A stretch of 64,000 nt of DNA from Flavobacterium sp. HJJ (GCF_015351475.1 NZ_JADKPR010000012.1:79102-143101); one strand, 5' to 3'; positions 43,529 through 54,115 are shown, numbered from the stretch's first letter. Notes: generated from the sequence alone by a model not told the origin. Numbers and translations are program-made.

Positions 43529-46500
43529 TTAATCAAATCGCTCTTTATATTTTTTAAATAGGCTGTTCATTACCAATAATACAATTCCGACCCCTACAAG
43601 TACGATAGCCCGAATTAAGAAATTTGAATTAGATAAGTCGAAGAACATCAGTCGGATAAGGCAAATTCCGACTAACGATAAGGAAACGTATCGGAAGTAT
43701 TTTTCTTTTAGAATAATTCCTAAGATTAATAAACCTAATGCTTCCAAAATCCAGAAAAAAGTTAGGATTCCTTTATCAAAAGACAAATATAAAAAGCATC
43801 CAATGCTCAAAGTTGCCGGGTAAATCAGTAGACTATTTTTGAGTTTGAACGTTTCCATCCATTTGGAAGCTAAATAAATGTAAACTCCTAAAAGTACAAA
43901 TATCAACAGATAAACTGCTAAAAATTTAGATTGATAAAAGTTGAAACTCAAAAAGCCTAAATGTAAATTGGCCATTAAATAGTAAACGATACTGATATTC
44001 TTTTCCTGACTTATTTTTTTATGATAGAAATAAAGATTTAAAATAGCTACAGTACTCCAATATACCGGCAGCCATTTGTGTTCCAATTGAGTAAACATGA
44101 TGATAGAAAGCCAAACATTTAGTACAATCTGATAATTGATTTTTGATTGGCTAATAGGTTCTTTTTTGTTTAAAAGTATTGCTAATGCCAATCCTAAAGT
44201 GACACTTGAAAGCTGTAAAAACCAATCTGTAAAATCGAAAGTGTTCAATTTATTAACACTATAGGATACTGAAACCAAAATAGAAAGCGATGCAATTAGC
44301 AGCACAAAATAAATATGGGTTTGAATTTTTTTACTGATAATCAGATAGAAATTAAGTAATGATAAGATCATGAACAGCACTGGTAAATAATCAATTTCTA
44401 TTTGTATAAACAGTAATGTGATAATCCATAAATTTTGGATGTAAGGTAAAATGGAAATAAAACGTTTTCCTTCTTCACTTTTACTTTTTAACTGCAGATA
44501 GGAATACACAATTGATAATAAAATGCTTGCCGTTTGTGTAGAATAAATGATAATTTTTTCTTTTATGTCAATGTTGTCAATTGCAGTAAAGAGTGTTAGC
44601 AGAATACTTCCAATTAATAAAAGAAAAGAATAATTGGAATAGCGTTTGAACTCTTTAAATTTTTGAAAAGCAAGGAATGACAGAATTGCAAAACCTATAA
44701 AGTAGATCGATACATATTCCATCTGAATGCATGAAAAACCAAATAAAACAATAGTGAAAAGCAGTAATTCTAAATTTAATAAATTATAATTAGCCCAGTC
44801 ATAGTCGGTTTCTTTTGATTTGTTCCTGATTTTTTTCGCAAATAAAACATAGATTTCGATAAAAGCAATTCCAAGAGAAGTCAATCCAATTTCGACGTTT
44901 GTTAAATTGCCAGAACGATATAGAAGCATTAAACTTCCAATTACTGAAAACAAATAATAAAACAGGTATAAAACTCTTTGATTGTCTGATGTTAAACTGT
45001 TTTTTTTGAAATTTATCCATAAGAATTCGTGATTCAGCACTGCAATTCCAAACAGGCTGAAGATTTGAATTACAGAATGGCTTTGTAAATATTTGTAACT
45101 CAAAAGTAATAAAAGAGCATTGATGCCTGAAATTCCGAAGAATCTAATGATGAACTCATTTTTGTAAAAATATTTAACAAACCAGTTGAATAAAACTATG
45201 GATAAGAAACATAATGTAAAAGTCCAGTCGGTATATGATTTTTCTTGAGTATATATAATGAATAAACCGATAAACAATGCCAAAGCATAAAACGCAAATC
45301 GTCCAATATCGAAAGTAGGTGTTTCAAATTTTTTCTTTAGGAAAGTCCAGATTACTGCAATCCCAATTACGATATAATAGAATGAATTGTCTGCTAAAAC
45401 AGCATTGGCTTTTAAAATTACAAATACTGAAAATACTATTGAAAGAATGCCGTTCAAACTCAAGCTGTTTTCTCCATAAAAAGGCTCAATTTCTGTGAAT
45501 TCTTTTTTTACCGAAGATAGAACTGGGATTGAGAGTGCAATTAGCGATAACATAATTGTAGCCGTAAAAGCATTTGTGATTTTTGTAATATCCAAAGCTT
45601 CATTAATAAGCAGAATGCAAAAAATAATCAAACCCGCTCCAAACAAATGATTGATGGTTAGGAAAATTCTGTGAAGCAGGACCTCCTTTTCTTTATACAC
45701 TACAAATAGGCAGACAAGTATTAGTGTATATAAAATGCAGGCAATGATGTCAATGCCAACTTTCCAATCGTTCAGCATAATAACGCTGAGTGTCAAAAGT
45801 ACAAACGATACCATTCCGTCTAAATGATAAAGCCAATACACTTTCTTTTTGCGGGCACGCAATGCAATTATTAAGCATATTACAGCGCCGAAGAACAATA
45901 TGAAAGTTTTAAATTTACTTCCTGTTGAATGTAGTATCAATCCAGCTGCAAACAACATCCAATTGATTAAATGAGTTATAAAAGCTGGTTTGTCAAAACG
46001 GCTGTTTTCATAAACGCTGCGGTATTGCATAAACATGCAGCTTCCGGCAACAGTAATGATTCCGAGTATAGCAAAAATATTTTCTGCAGCGGTTAATTTT
46101 GTGCCTTGTGCATTAAACCAAATATCAAAAATAATAAAGGCTGTAATCACAATAAGTAAGTGATATTCCCATTTTTCTTTGTACGAAAGTATAATTCCAA
46201 TAGTACATGTTATAGAAGCTAAGATTAATGTTATTAAAAGTTTTTCGGGGATAACACATAATATTAGAATACTCAAAATTACATGAAGAGATAAAAAAGT
46301 CTGTTTTTTTATGATATAGCCAATGTATAAATTAACTGCAATTCCTAAAGCAATCAAGGAGTACCCTGTAGCTGTATTGGTAATAAACGTAAGCGGCGGT
46401 ATTTGTGAAGCACCAAAAGTTCCAAATAAAAATAAACTGGCACCAGCGCTTCGAAGCCACAATCCAGTTTTTACCCATTTCTCTTTTTTATTCAAAATAT

Positions 46501-47140
46501 AGTAAGAACCTGCCAATAAAGAAGCATACAGCCAGATAATTAATATGCGAAATAAAGGAGCGACTTTTAAAGCGGTATAAATGCTTAAATAGCCAATTCC
46601 CAAAACCATAATTGCGGTTCCCAAAATTCCAGTCCAATTGTCTGCAAATTGTTTTTCAGCATTTTTTAAGAATTTTGAAAATGCACTTTCTTCATGTATT
46701 TTTTCTTCTATTGGAGATTGGTTTTCTAATTTAGGAGTAGTCTTGCTTTCATAAGCGAAAAATGCTTTATCAATTTTTTCTTCAATTTCGTTTGATATAA
46801 TAGGGATATTGGTGTCGAGACTTTCTTCTGTTGGCATATTAGTCTCAGGAACAGGAGAAGGTATAGTCTCATTTTCTACTATTACTTCTTGTATTGATTC
46901 GGAAATAGATTCGATTTCCTGAAATTTTATTTCTTCTATTATCGATTGGCTATTCTCAGTAAGGAATGTTTTATCTTCAATAGTTTTTTTGATTTCAGCT
47001 ATTTCTTTTCGAAGTCTGCCGTTGTCTTCTTGAAAGGATTCAAGTAAAGATTCTAGATAATCATTGCTTTTTTTTAGATTGAAAAAATTATTGAACAGAA
47101 TAACAATGCAGATGAATAAAATAAAAATAAAAAAAGTCAT
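43529..47140 (-). CDS. Giant polytopic membrane protein, DUF2339 family
   Basis: A 1203-residue membrane protein. An N-terminal helix (about residues 3-20) is followed by a short coiled coil (about 25-60) and a Glu/Pro/Ile-rich linker to about residue 165. After that come roughly 30 hydrophobic helices to the end, with few charged loops. This architecture fits the DUF2339 family, whose function is not known. It is the largest membrane protein in the window. It lies between rpoD and a regulatory two-component region with no tight partner gene, so context gives no role. Confidence 0.82.
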   Translation of the reverse strand: MTFFIFILFICIVILFNNFFNLKKSNDYLESLLESFQEDNGRLRKEIAEIKKTIEDKTFLTENSQSIIEEIKFQEIESISESIQEVIVENETIPSPVPETNMPTEESLDTNIPIISNEIEEKIDKAFFAYESKTTPKLENQSPIEEKIHEESAFSKFLKNAEKQFADNWTGILGTAIMVLGIGYLSIYTALKVAPLFRILIIWLYASLLAGSYYILNKKEKWVKTGLWLRSAGASLFLFGTFGASQIPPLTFITNTATGYSLIALGIAVNLYIGYIIKKQTFLSLHVILSILILCVIPEKLLITLILASITCTIGIILSYKEKWEYHLLIVITAFIIFDIWFNAQGTKLTAAENIFAILGIITVAGSCMFMQYRSVYENSRFDKPAFITHLINWMLFAAGLILHSTGSKFKTFILFFGAVICLIIALRARKKKVYWLYHLDGMVSFVLLTLSVIMLNDWKVGIDIIACILYTLILVCLFVVYKEKEVLLHRIFLTINHLFGAGLIIFCILLINEALDITKITNAFTATIMLSLIALSIPVLSSVKKEFTEIEPFYGENSLSLNGILSIVFSVFVILKANAVLADNSFYYIVIGIAVIWTFLKKKFETPTFDIGRFAFYALALFIGLFIIYTQEKSYTDWTFTLCFLSIVLFNWFVKYFYKNEFIIRFFGISGINALLLLLSYKYLQSHSVIQIFSLFGIAVLNHEFLWINFKKNSLTSDNQRVLYLFYYLFSVIGSLMLLYRSGNLTNVEIGLTSLGIAFIEIYVLFAKKIRNKSKETDYDWANYNLLNLELLLFTIVLFGFSCIQMEYVSIYFIGFAILSFLAFQKFKEFKRYSNYSFLLLIGSILLTLFTAIDNIDIKEKIIIYSTQTASILLSIVYSYLQLKSKSEEGKRFISILPYIQNLWIITLLFIQIEIDYLPVLFMILSLLNFYLIISKKIQTHIYFVLLIASLSILVSVSYSVNKLNTFDFTDWFLQLSSVTLGLALAILLNKKEPISQSKINYQIVLNVWLSIIMFTQLEHKWLPVYWSTVAILNLYFYHKKISQEKNISIVYYLMANLHLGFLSFNFYQSKFLAVYLLIFVLLGVYIYLASKWMETFKLKNSLLIYPATLSIGCFLYLSFDKGILTFFWILEALGLLILGIILKEKYFRYVSLSLVGICLIRLMFFDLSNSNFLIRAIVLVGVGIVLLVMNSLFKKYKERFD

Positions 47141-47586
47141 AGGTTAGTTTTTATTTTTGAAATATAAGGATTTATTCGTGTTAAAAATAGTATTTGTGAT
47201 AAAAAATCATATTCCAAGATTAAATGATATTAGGAGCCTTTATGTTTTTTAAAGCTCTTAAGGGTGAAGTGTTTTTTAAAAAAATGAATTCCCTGTCTCA
47301 ATAAAATGAAACAGGGAATTGTTTGTAATTTTTTTTGTATAAATCGTACTATGCCAAAAAAATGACTAACTTGATGATTTAAATATTATTGAGGATTTCT
47401 TTTATACTTCAAACTCGAATGTGTTCATTTATAATGGATTATTCTGTCTGCCTAAACTTATCTTTTGCTTTTTCTTTTCTTTAAAGAAAACAGCTATTCA
47501 GTGAAGATCAGGAATCATGTGTCTAAAAAAGTCAAATGTTTTTGATTCAAAAAAAACTAATAAGGGTGTTAAATACTGAGGTGAAT
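47141..47586. other. 446-base gap with one hairpin
   Basis: AT-rich non-coding sequence. The only structure I see is AATTCCCTGT (47287-47296) pairing with ACAGGGAATT (47311-47320), with T or A tracts on both sides. It could terminate the small membrane protein gene to the right. No gene is supportable. Confidence 0.5.
47287..47320. terminator. Hairpin, probable terminator
   Basis: A 10-bp perfect stem with a 14-base loop, followed on the minus strand by a T-rich run. It lies about 270 bases downstream of the small membrane protein gene. Confidence 0.55.
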
Positions 47587-47826
47587 TTACTCCATTCCTT
47601 CTAAATTGACAATTCTGTCAAATATTTCTTTTAAGAATATAACAAAAAACAGCAGACCGAAAGCAAAGATAAAATGATCACCAGTTATAGTCAAAGGAGC
47701 ATCAAGGATATTATACAAACTCGGTATTATGATACATAATGATACTAAAAATCCTATCCAGGGATTTATTTTATTTATGATAGTTTTTAATCGCATGTTT
47801 ATGTGGGTATTTAGTTCGTGGCTCAT
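47587..47826 (-). CDS. Small two-helix membrane protein
   Basis: A 79-residue protein I do not recognise. It has a basic N-terminus, two hydrophobic helices (about residues 22-40 and 49-66) and a short charged tail ending FDRIVNLEGME. A second ATG at residue 11 (47796) could be the true start. There is no neighbour within 200 bases on the same strand that would form an operon. It resembles the many short hypothetical membrane proteins of Flavobacteria. It is likely real because of its clean two-helix pattern, but it is weakly supported. Confidence 0.5.
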   Translation of the reverse strand: MSHELNTHINMRLKTIINKINPWIGFLVSLCIIIPSLYNILDAPLTITGDHFIFAFGLLFFVIFLKEIFDRIVNLEGME

Positions 47827-47968
47827 GATTTTTATGTTTTAGTTAAGTAAATATAGGATTAATGATACTGTTTTACTGAGCTGATGTCATAAGGTTGGAT
47901 TTTGATGTCATGAAATGTTTTTATGCATGCATAGATTTTTGTTTCCATAGTTAACAGTTTTGCAGATA

Positions 47969-48001
47969 AAAAAATCTTCTCGTTTTGGGAGAAGATTTTT
48001 T
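47969..48001. terminator. Terminator after the LytTR operon
   Basis: AAAAAATCTTCTC (47969-47981) pairs with GAGAAGATTTTTT (47989-48001) around a 7-base loop. A/T tracts on both sides make it work in either direction; it ends the kinase-regulator operon. Confidence 0.85.
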
Positions 48002-48040
48002 GTCTTGTTTACTATTGTAACGGATGATGCAGGAGAAATA

Positions 48041-48787
48041 TTATGACAGAATTTTTATTTTTTTGATAAAATCTTTATAGTTGTCGCTAAGATTGATTTT
48101 GCGGTTTCCTTTGAGAACAACAAGATTATCGGCAAGGACTATTTCTTCTATAGTATCGGAGTTTACGATGTAGTTTCTATGCGTTCTGATGAATTGGTTT
48201 TTATCAAGCAGTTCGCTTATTTTGGTTAACGAAATGAGTATAACAAATTTTTCTTTTTCAGTAATGATGTTGCAGTAGCGATCTTCGACTTCGATGTAAA
48301 TAATGTCGTTTAGAGAAACTTTTTTAAGGGAATTTTTCTTTTTAATGAACAAATAATCACTGCTGATTACGGTGTCCTGGTCTTCACTCAGAAATACATT
48401 CGTCTGCTCATAAAATTTTTCGACAGCCATTTCCAGTGCGTAGAGAATTTCCAGTTCGTTGAAAGGTTTCATCAGGAAACTGAAAGGCTTGGTGAGCTTG
48501 GCTCTTTCAAAAATCTGGCGGTCTTGTGAGCTGGTCAAAAAAACAAACGGTTTAGATGCATTTGGCACAATGTTGATGGTTTCGGCAAAAGTAATACCGT
48601 CAGGTTTTCCGTCAAGGAATACATCTATCACTATTATATCCACACTGTTTTGATAGAATAATGTCAATGCGTCTGTGTAATTCTGGGCAACGCCCACAAT
48701 GTTATACTTATTGGCCTGTAAAACTTTGCTCAGCGCTTCGCTTTGCTCAGGAGTGTCTTCTATGATAAGTACATTAATAGTATCCAT
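48041..48787 (-). CDS. LytTR-type response regulator
   Basis: A 248-residue response regulator. The receiver domain (residues 1-125) has acidic E10/D11, phospho-acceptor D55 in IIVIDVFLDG, the Thr/Ser in FLTSSQ and the Lys in LMKPF. The C-terminal LytTR DNA-binding domain (about 148-245) has FIKKKNSLKKVSLNDIIYIEVEDRYCNI and FIRTHRNYIVNSDTI. It begins 1 base after the stop of the TPR sensor kinase, so the two form a two-component pair. LytTR regulators bind as dimers to direct repeats; the targets are not visible here. Confidence 0.92.
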   Translation of the reverse strand: MDTINVLIIEDTPEQSEALSKVLQANKYNIVGVAQNYTDALTLFYQNSVDIIVIDVFLDGKPDGITFAETINIVPNASKPFVFLTSSQDRQIFERAKLTKPFSFLMKPFNELEILYALEMAVEKFYEQTNVFLSEDQDTVISSDYLFIKKKNSLKKVSLNDIIYIEVEDRYCNIITEKEKFVILISLTKISELLDKNQFIRTHRNYIVNSDTIEEIVLADNLVVLKGNRKINLSDNYKDFIKKIKILS

Positions 48788-48788
48788 T

Positions 48789-50513
48789 TTACACTGTTTT
48801 TGGGAACGTTAAAATCATTTTGGTTCCTTTACCAAGTTCGCTTTCTATAGCAAGTGTTCCTTCATTTTTCTTAATCATCTGTTTGCACAGCTGCATTCCT
48901 AGTCCAGTTCCTATAATCTCCGAATTGCTTTTCTTTGCCAGTAAATCATTGTCTTGAAGCAGCTCGTTTATAGTGTTTTGAGTCATTCCTAAACCATTAT
49001 CTTCGATTATTAGCTGGCAGAAACCACTTTTTGTTTCAGACGTATAAAAACTGATTTTACCATTTTCTGGAGAAAATTTAATAGCATTATCGAGCAAGTT
49101 ACGCAAAATAATTTTTAATGAATCAAGATCCACGAAGATAAAATTATTTTTTGAAACTGTATTGTCAAAAATGATGCTTTTGTCAATGAGCAATGGTTTA
49201 TAATTGTATTCTATCTGCTGCACAATAGAGTGAAGGTGAACCGAATCTTTATGGAAATACAGTTGCTTGGTCTGCAGTAATGCCCAATGAAGCAGGTTGT
49301 CGAGCAGGCTGTAGGCACCGTTAGCTATTGCACTGTTTTGATGCAGGAGATGATCAAGTTCATTGTAGTTTTTGGTCTCCAATGATGCAGTCAGTTTGGT
49401 GTTGCTTGTTTTTAAGGCATTCACAGATGACCGTAAATCATGGCTTACAATAGAGAACAACTGATCTTTGGTAGCGTTGAGTTTGTCCAGTTTTTCTTTC
49501 TGGATGAGAATAATTTTGGCGTTTTTTACCTTTTGTGCATACATATATACACCGCCTACGAGAATTAACAATAAACCCAATGTTGAAACAAACATAGTTT
49601 TTCGCTGGGTTTCTTTTAGTTTGTTCTCTACTTTGAGTACTGAGATTTGTTTTTGTTTTTGCGCAACCGCATATTTTTTTTCGTAGTCTGCGAGTGCCCA
49701 GACTTTGTTTTGGTTGTTGAGAGAATCTTTCCATTGCTCAGATTCTTTTCTGTAAATTAAGGCTTGTTTGTAGTTACCTCTATTTTCTTCAACAACTGCC
49801 ATGTTTAATGAAGCATTTTTTTTTCTTCCGTAATCATTTATTTTTTTAGATAAAATATAAGCTTTTTGGAAATAAGGAATTGCTTGTCGGTCTTTGTATT
49901 GCAAATAATATAAATTGGCAATATCCATATATAAGCTAATAAGTGATACCTCGTCTTTTTCTTTTTCTTGCAATTGCAGACTCTTAAAGAAGTATATTTC
50001 TGCTTTTATGAATTGACTGAGATGTAAATAACAAATACCTAGATTTTGATAAATTATACTTTTTTTATAGTCTTGATTATTACTGATTGGAATTTTTTCT
50101 ATTTCTTTAAAATATTGAATAGCCTTTTCGAATTCTTTTAATTCTATAGAAGCGTCTCCTTTATTTTTGTTGACTAAAGTATAAAATATAAATTTTTTGT
50201 TAACAAAATTTAATTCGTTTATTGCTTCTTTAAATAATTTTTTTTCAATGAAGCTGTAACCTCTAAAAAAATGACAGTAATCTGCTAATTCTTTTTTCTT
50301 ACTAGAGTTTAATTGTTTCATAGAATATACTAAACTTGAGTCCCAATTTTTTTTTAAAAAAAAATATGATGCCTTATTAAAATTGAGTTCTTTTGAGAAT
50401 TCAATTTCTTTTTTCTTTAACATTTCGTTTAATTGTTTATTTGATTGTTGTGCAAACAACATTAAAGGAAAGTAAATAAACATTAAAAGTAAAAAGTGGT
50501 TATTCGATGGCAT
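48789..50513 (-). CDS. TPR-containing sensor histidine kinase
   Basis: A 574-residue membrane histidine kinase. A signal peptide (about 1-21) is followed by a periplasmic array of about six TPR repeats (about 30-285), a short coiled coil, one transmembrane helix near 305-325 and a second coiled coil. The kinase core has the H-box SIVSHDLRSSVNAL (His near 354). The ATPase domain has the N-box NLLDNAIKF, G1 DNGLGMT and G2 GTGLGMQLCK. It is co-transcribed with the LytTR regulator. TPR sensors of this type probably detect a protein or peptide in the periplasm. The adjacent 141-residue protein is the only nearby candidate partner. Confidence 0.92.
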   Translation of the reverse strand: MPSNNHFLLLMFIYFPLMLFAQQSNKQLNEMLKKKEIEFSKELNFNKASYFFLKKNWDSSLVYSMKQLNSSKKKELADYCHFFRGYSFIEKKLFKEAINELNFVNKKFIFYTLVNKNKGDASIELKEFEKAIQYFKEIEKIPISNNQDYKKSIIYQNLGICYLHLSQFIKAEIYFFKSLQLQEKEKDEVSLISLYMDIANLYYLQYKDRQAIPYFQKAYILSKKINDYGRKKNASLNMAVVEENRGNYKQALIYRKESEQWKDSLNNQNKVWALADYEKKYAVAQKQKQISVLKVENKLKETQRKTMFVSTLGLLLILVGGVYMYAQKVKNAKIILIQKEKLDKLNATKDQLFSIVSHDLRSSVNALKTSNTKLTASLETKNYNELDHLLHQNSAIANGAYSLLDNLLHWALLQTKQLYFHKDSVHLHSIVQQIEYNYKPLLIDKSIIFDNTVSKNNFIFVDLDSLKIILRNLLDNAIKFSPENGKISFYTSETKSGFCQLIIEDNGLGMTQNTINELLQDNDLLAKKSNSEIIGTGLGMQLCKQMIKKNEGTLAIESELGKGTKMILTFPKTV

Positions 50514-50621
50514 TATTCTTTTTTTGTTAGATACTTTAGTTAAGAAGACATCGTTTACTTAATGATTTCCTATATTAAGTAAACGATGTGAAGATTATAG
50601 TTTGCAAATGTTAAAAGAAAT

Positions 50622-51047
50622 CTATCTTCCTACATCTGTTACAGTACCTCTAGAAGTCTCAGGATCTAAATTTACCATATAGGACATAACAGTTGTTATT
50701 TCACCAACAGTAGGAGAGGTGTAATCAAGTTCTACGTACCATACATCGCAGGTTTCTGGAGTCTCCATTGAGAAATTATAATCGTAATTTATCGTCAAAA
50801 CGCCGTCTTTTTCTACTGGAGGCTCTACAAAAGGAGCATCAGGGATTTCGGAGTTCATGTACAATGTAGCTCTCACTTTTAGTGTTAATGGTCCGTCTTT
50901 TGGTGTGTAGAATTTTGCTGATACCAATGGAGCTACAGGATAGTCAACTTGATCTGGCTGTAGGAAAGTGAATACTTCGGTATTGATTTTGGTCGTTTGG
51001 ACAGTTGGGTAAGGGGTAAACGAAAGCTCTTTTGTAGAATCGCACAT
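50622..51047 (-). CDS. Unrecognised 141-residue beta-rich protein
   Basis: I do not recognise this protein. It has no signal peptide or membrane helix. The sequence alternates hydrophobic and polar residues, as in a beta sandwich. It is rich in Pro, Thr and Tyr and has only two Cys (in MCDSTKEL and PETCDVWYV). Notable segments are FTFLQPDQVDYPVAPLVSAKFYTPKDGPLTL and TINYDYNFSMETPETC. It lies 108 bases upstream of the sensor kinase on the same strand and could be co-transcribed or be its cytoplasmic partner. The gap to its right (421 bases) is AT-rich. Start and length look sound. Confidence 0.62.
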   Translation of the reverse strand: MCDSTKELSFTPYPTVQTTKINTEVFTFLQPDQVDYPVAPLVSAKFYTPKDGPLTLKVRATLYMNSEIPDAPFVEPPVEKDGVLTINYDYNFSMETPETCDVWYVELDYTSPTVGEITTVMSYMVNLDPETSRGTVTDVGR

Positions 51048-51467
51048 AGTTTTTTTGTTTAGGGGTTAAATGTTAATAAATTTGGGTTAAAGATATTTTT
51101 TTTCTTTGAATTATGTGTAAATAATTTATTATTTTTTACGATGTTGTTGATTTATTCTGTTAAAAACTTAGGAAATATTTTTAATATTGTAAGAAAAAAG
51201 GTGTCTAATGATTAAATTTAGGATATTTCAGATAAAATTAGTTTTGCTTATTTATAATATATGAATATGTTAATTAGTTGAAAATGATAATGCTTTAAAT
51301 AGGAGTGCTTTTAATCTGTGTTTTCAAAAATTATACTTAGAAGTTTTTAATTTGAGGGAATTAAAATACGGAGAAATATGGAAATTAATTAAACATGAAA
51401 AACCCCGTTTTGCAATTGCAAAACGGGGTTTTTTCTATAAATAAACCTTTAGTAAACTAAGATCGGA
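51048..51467. other. 420-base gap
   Basis: Very AT-rich. The only feature I can support is the pnp terminator at 51398-51434. No TAnnTTTG element for the 141-residue gene stands out. No gene is visible. Confidence 0.5.
51398..51434. terminator. Terminator of pnp
   Basis: A nearly perfect palindromic hairpin, AAAACCCCGTTTTGCAAT and its complement, with T/A tracts on both sides. Confidence 0.92.
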
Positions 51468-53603
51468 TTACTCTTTTTTCTCCTCACGCGGAGGTCTTGG
51501 AACAAGTGCTTTTTTAGACACTTTTTCTTTTTTGGTTTTTGGATCTACTCCTAAGTATTTCACTTGGAATACATCTCCCATTTTTACAACGTCAGCAACA
51601 TTTTCAGTGCGTTCCCAAGCTAACTCAGATACGTGTAGTAAAACTTCGTTTCCTGGAGCTGCAGTATATTCTACAACGGCACCAAAATCCAGCATTTTGA
51701 TTACTTTCACTTCGTATGCTTCACCCATTTGCGGTTTGAAAGTGATAGAAGCAATTTTTGCTAATACTGCTTCAATTCCAGCAGGGTCAGTTCCAAGGAT
51801 TTCGATCACACCCTGTTCGTCTACTTCATTTATAACGATTGTAGTTCCAGTAGCTTTTTGTAATTCCTGAATTACTTTTCCGCCAGGTCCAATCAATGCA
51901 CCAATAAAGTTTCCAGGAATAGTTCTTGTGATGATTTTTGGAGCATGTGCTTTTACGTCAGGTCTTGGTGCAGCAATTGTTTCAGTGATTTTTCCTAAAA
52001 TATGCATACGGCCGTCACGTGCTTGTGCTAATGCCTGCTCCATAATGTCATAACGTAATCCATCAATTTTGATGTCCATTTGACAAGCGGTAATACCGTC
52101 AGCAGTTCCAGTTACTTTAAAGTCCATATCTCCTAAGTGATCTTCGTCACCTAAAATATCAGACAATACAGCAAACTTCTCGCCGTCAGTAATCAATCCC
52201 ATAGCAATTCCAGAAACTGGTTTTACCATTTGAACGCCAGCATCTAAAAGTGCCATTGTTCCAGCACAAACTGTTGCCATAGAAGAAGAACCGTTAGATT
52301 CCAATACTTCAGAAACAACACGGATAGTATAAGGACAATCAGCAGGAATCATGTTTTTCAAAGCTCTTTGGGCTAAGTTACCGTGACCTACTTCTCTTCT
52401 TGAAGTTCCTCTTAATGGTTTTGCTTCACCAGTAGAAAAAGGAGGGAAGTTATAGTGTAAGTAGAATTTCTCTTCACCTTGTTCAGATGGAGAATCGATT
52501 TGGTTTGCTTCTCTGGAAGTTCCCAAAGTTACTGTAGCCAAAGCTTGAGTTTCTCCACGTGTAAATAAAGAGGAACCGTGAACTCTTGGTAAATAATCCG
52601 TTTCACACCAGATTGGTCTGATATCGGTTGTTTTTCTTCCGTCTAAGCGAATGCCTAATTCTAATACTACGTTACGAACCGCTTCTTTGTTGGTTTTGTA
52701 GAAATATTTAGAAACTAAATCTCCATCAGCAGCTAATTCTTCTTCAGTAAACAAAGCTTTAACTTCTTCTTTTACTTCAGCAAATGCTGCACTTCTTTCG
52801 TGTTTAGCCGATCCAACTTTTGCGATAGCATAAATTTTATCGTAAGCTGCTGTTTTTACTTTTTTGTAAATATCTTCGTTTTCTTTTTCACCTTCGTAAG
52901 TACGAGTTTCTTTTTTACCAAAAGCTTCTTGTAAACGATATTGAGCCTGAATTTGAACTTTGATAGCTTCGTGAGCAAATTTAATTGCTTCTACCATTTC
53001 AGCTTCTGAAATTTCTTTCATCTCGCCTTCAACCATAGCTACAGAATCCATAGAAGCTCCGATCATCATATCGATATCAGATTTTTCTAAATCTTCTCTG
53101 CTTGGATTGATAACTAATTTTCCGTCGATACGTGCAACACGAACTTCAGAAATCAGGTTGTAAAATGGAATGTCTGAAACTGCTAATGCTGCAGAAGCGG
53201 CTAAACCAGCCAATGCATCCGGCATTACTTCTTCGTCATGAGACATTAATTGAATCATAACCTGTGTTTCAGCATGGTAGTCGTCTGGGAAAAGCGGACG
53301 CAGTACACGGTCTACTAATCTCATTGTTAATACTTCGCTGTCGCTTGGACGGGCTTCTCTTTTGAAGAAACCTCCAGGGAAACGGCCGGCTGCGGCGAAT
53401 TTTTCGCGGTAATCTACCGTTAATGGTAAAAAATCAACGCCTGGGTTGCTGGTGCGGGCTGAAACTGCTGTTGCAAGTATCATCGTGTCGCCCATCCTTA
53501 CTACTACAGAACCATCTGCTTGTTTTGCTAAACGTCCTGTCTCGATTGTGATGCTTCTGCCATCACCTAAATCGATTTTTTCTACAAATAATTGTGGAAT
53601 CAT
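51468..53603 (-). CDS. pnp: Polynucleotide phosphorylase (PNPase)
   Basis: 3'-5' phosphorolytic exoribonuclease (711 aa) that degrades mRNA. It has two RNase PH domains (about 15-225 and 310-545), with [31 protein letters not shown] in the first and [26 protein letters not shown] in the second, separated by a helical domain. A KH domain with [16 protein letters not shown] near 560-575 and an S1 domain (about 622-695, [20 protein letters not shown]) end it, followed by a basic tail. I chose ATG 53603 ([11 protein letters not shown]), which matches the family start; an upstream ATG gives 31 unrelated residues. Downstream of rpsO on the same strand, with an rpsO terminator between. Confidence 0.96.
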   Translation of the reverse strand: MIPQLFVEKIDLGDGRSITIETGRLAKQADGSVVVRMGDTMILATAVSARTSNPGVDFLPLTVDYREKFAAAGRFPGGFFKREARPSDSEVLTMRLVDRVLRPLFPDDYHAETQVMIQLMSHDEEVMPDALAGLAASAALAVSDIPFYNLISEVRVARIDGKLVINPSREDLEKSDIDMMIGASMDSVAMVEGEMKEISEAEMVEAIKFAHEAIKVQIQAQYRLQEAFGKKETRTYEGEKENEDIYKKVKTAAYDKIYAIAKVGSAKHERSAAFAEVKEEVKALFTEEELAADGDLVSKYFYKTNKEAVRNVVLELGIRLDGRKTTDIRPIWCETDYLPRVHGSSLFTRGETQALATVTLGTSREANQIDSPSEQGEEKFYLHYNFPPFSTGEAKPLRGTSRREVGHGNLAQRALKNMIPADCPYTIRVVSEVLESNGSSSMATVCAGTMALLDAGVQMVKPVSGIAMGLITDGEKFAVLSDILGDEDHLGDMDFKVTGTADGITACQMDIKIDGLRYDIMEQALAQARDGRMHILGKITETIAAPRPDVKAHAPKIITRTIPGNFIGALIGPGGKVIQELQKATGTTIVINEVDEQGVIEILGTDPAGIEAVLAKIASITFKPQMGEAYEVKVIKMLDFGAVVEYTAAPGNEVLLHVSELAWERTENVADVVKMGDVFQVKYLGVDPKTKKEKVSKKALVPRPPREEKKE

Positions 53604-53811
53604 AAATTTTTTCTTATTGATTATACAATGGGTTTTAGTTGTGTTGTTAGTTGTAGTTGTTGCGTAGTTAATGCCTAAAACCCAATGAAAAACCAAACTT
53701 TTTTAAAAGAAACTGCCAAAAGACAAAAGTCAGAAGGGATTAATCAGAAGTGTAAAACTTCTCGTATTTCGGCTATTGGCTTGAGCCAGCTGCCTTTTTT
53801 TGTAAAAACAA

Positions 53812-53835
53812 AAAGAGGCACTTTCGCACCTCTTT
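53812..53835 (-). terminator. Terminator after rpsO
   Basis: A 10-bp stem (AAAGAGGTGC with GTGCCTCTTT, two G-T pairs, minus strand) closed by a GAAA tetraloop and followed by a T-rich tail. Confidence 0.82.
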
Positions 53836-53845
53836 ATTATATTGA

Positions 53846-54115
53846 TTATTTTCTAATACCCAATACTTTGATAATTTCACGATATCTGTTGATCTCTGTT
53901 TTCTTCAAGTAATCTAACAAAGCTCTTCTTTTACCTACTAATAGTACCAATGAACGCTCAGTGTTAAAATCGTGACGATTTTTTTTCAAGTGCTCAGTAA
54001 GGTGAGTAATTCTGTAAGTGAATAACGCGATTTGACCTTCAGCAGATCCAGTGTTTTCTGCTTTTCCTCCGTGTTTAGCGAAGATTTCTTCTTTAACTTC
54101 TTTAGTTAAGTACAT
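53846..54115 (-). CDS. rpsO: 30S ribosomal protein S15
   Basis: S15 (89 aa) binds 16S rRNA in the central domain and helps form bridge B4. Family motifs are the N-terminal EVKEEIFAKHGG, TGSAEGQIALFTYRITHLTEHLKKNRHDFNTERSLVLLVGKRRALLDYLKK and the C-terminal RYREIIKVLGIRK, which matches the standard end of bacterial S15. The order rpsO-pnp is highly conserved in bacteria. A -7 element lies at 54172-54179. Confidence 0.97.
   Translation of the reverse strand: MYLTKEVKEEIFAKHGGKAENTGSAEGQIALFTYRITHLTEHLKKNRHDFNTERSLVLLVGKRRALLDYLKKTEINRYREIIKVLGIRK

Noticed and set aside
53685..53912. 75-residue plus-strand frame between pnp and rpsO
   Set aside because: It runs through the rpsO terminator and into the antisense of rpsO.
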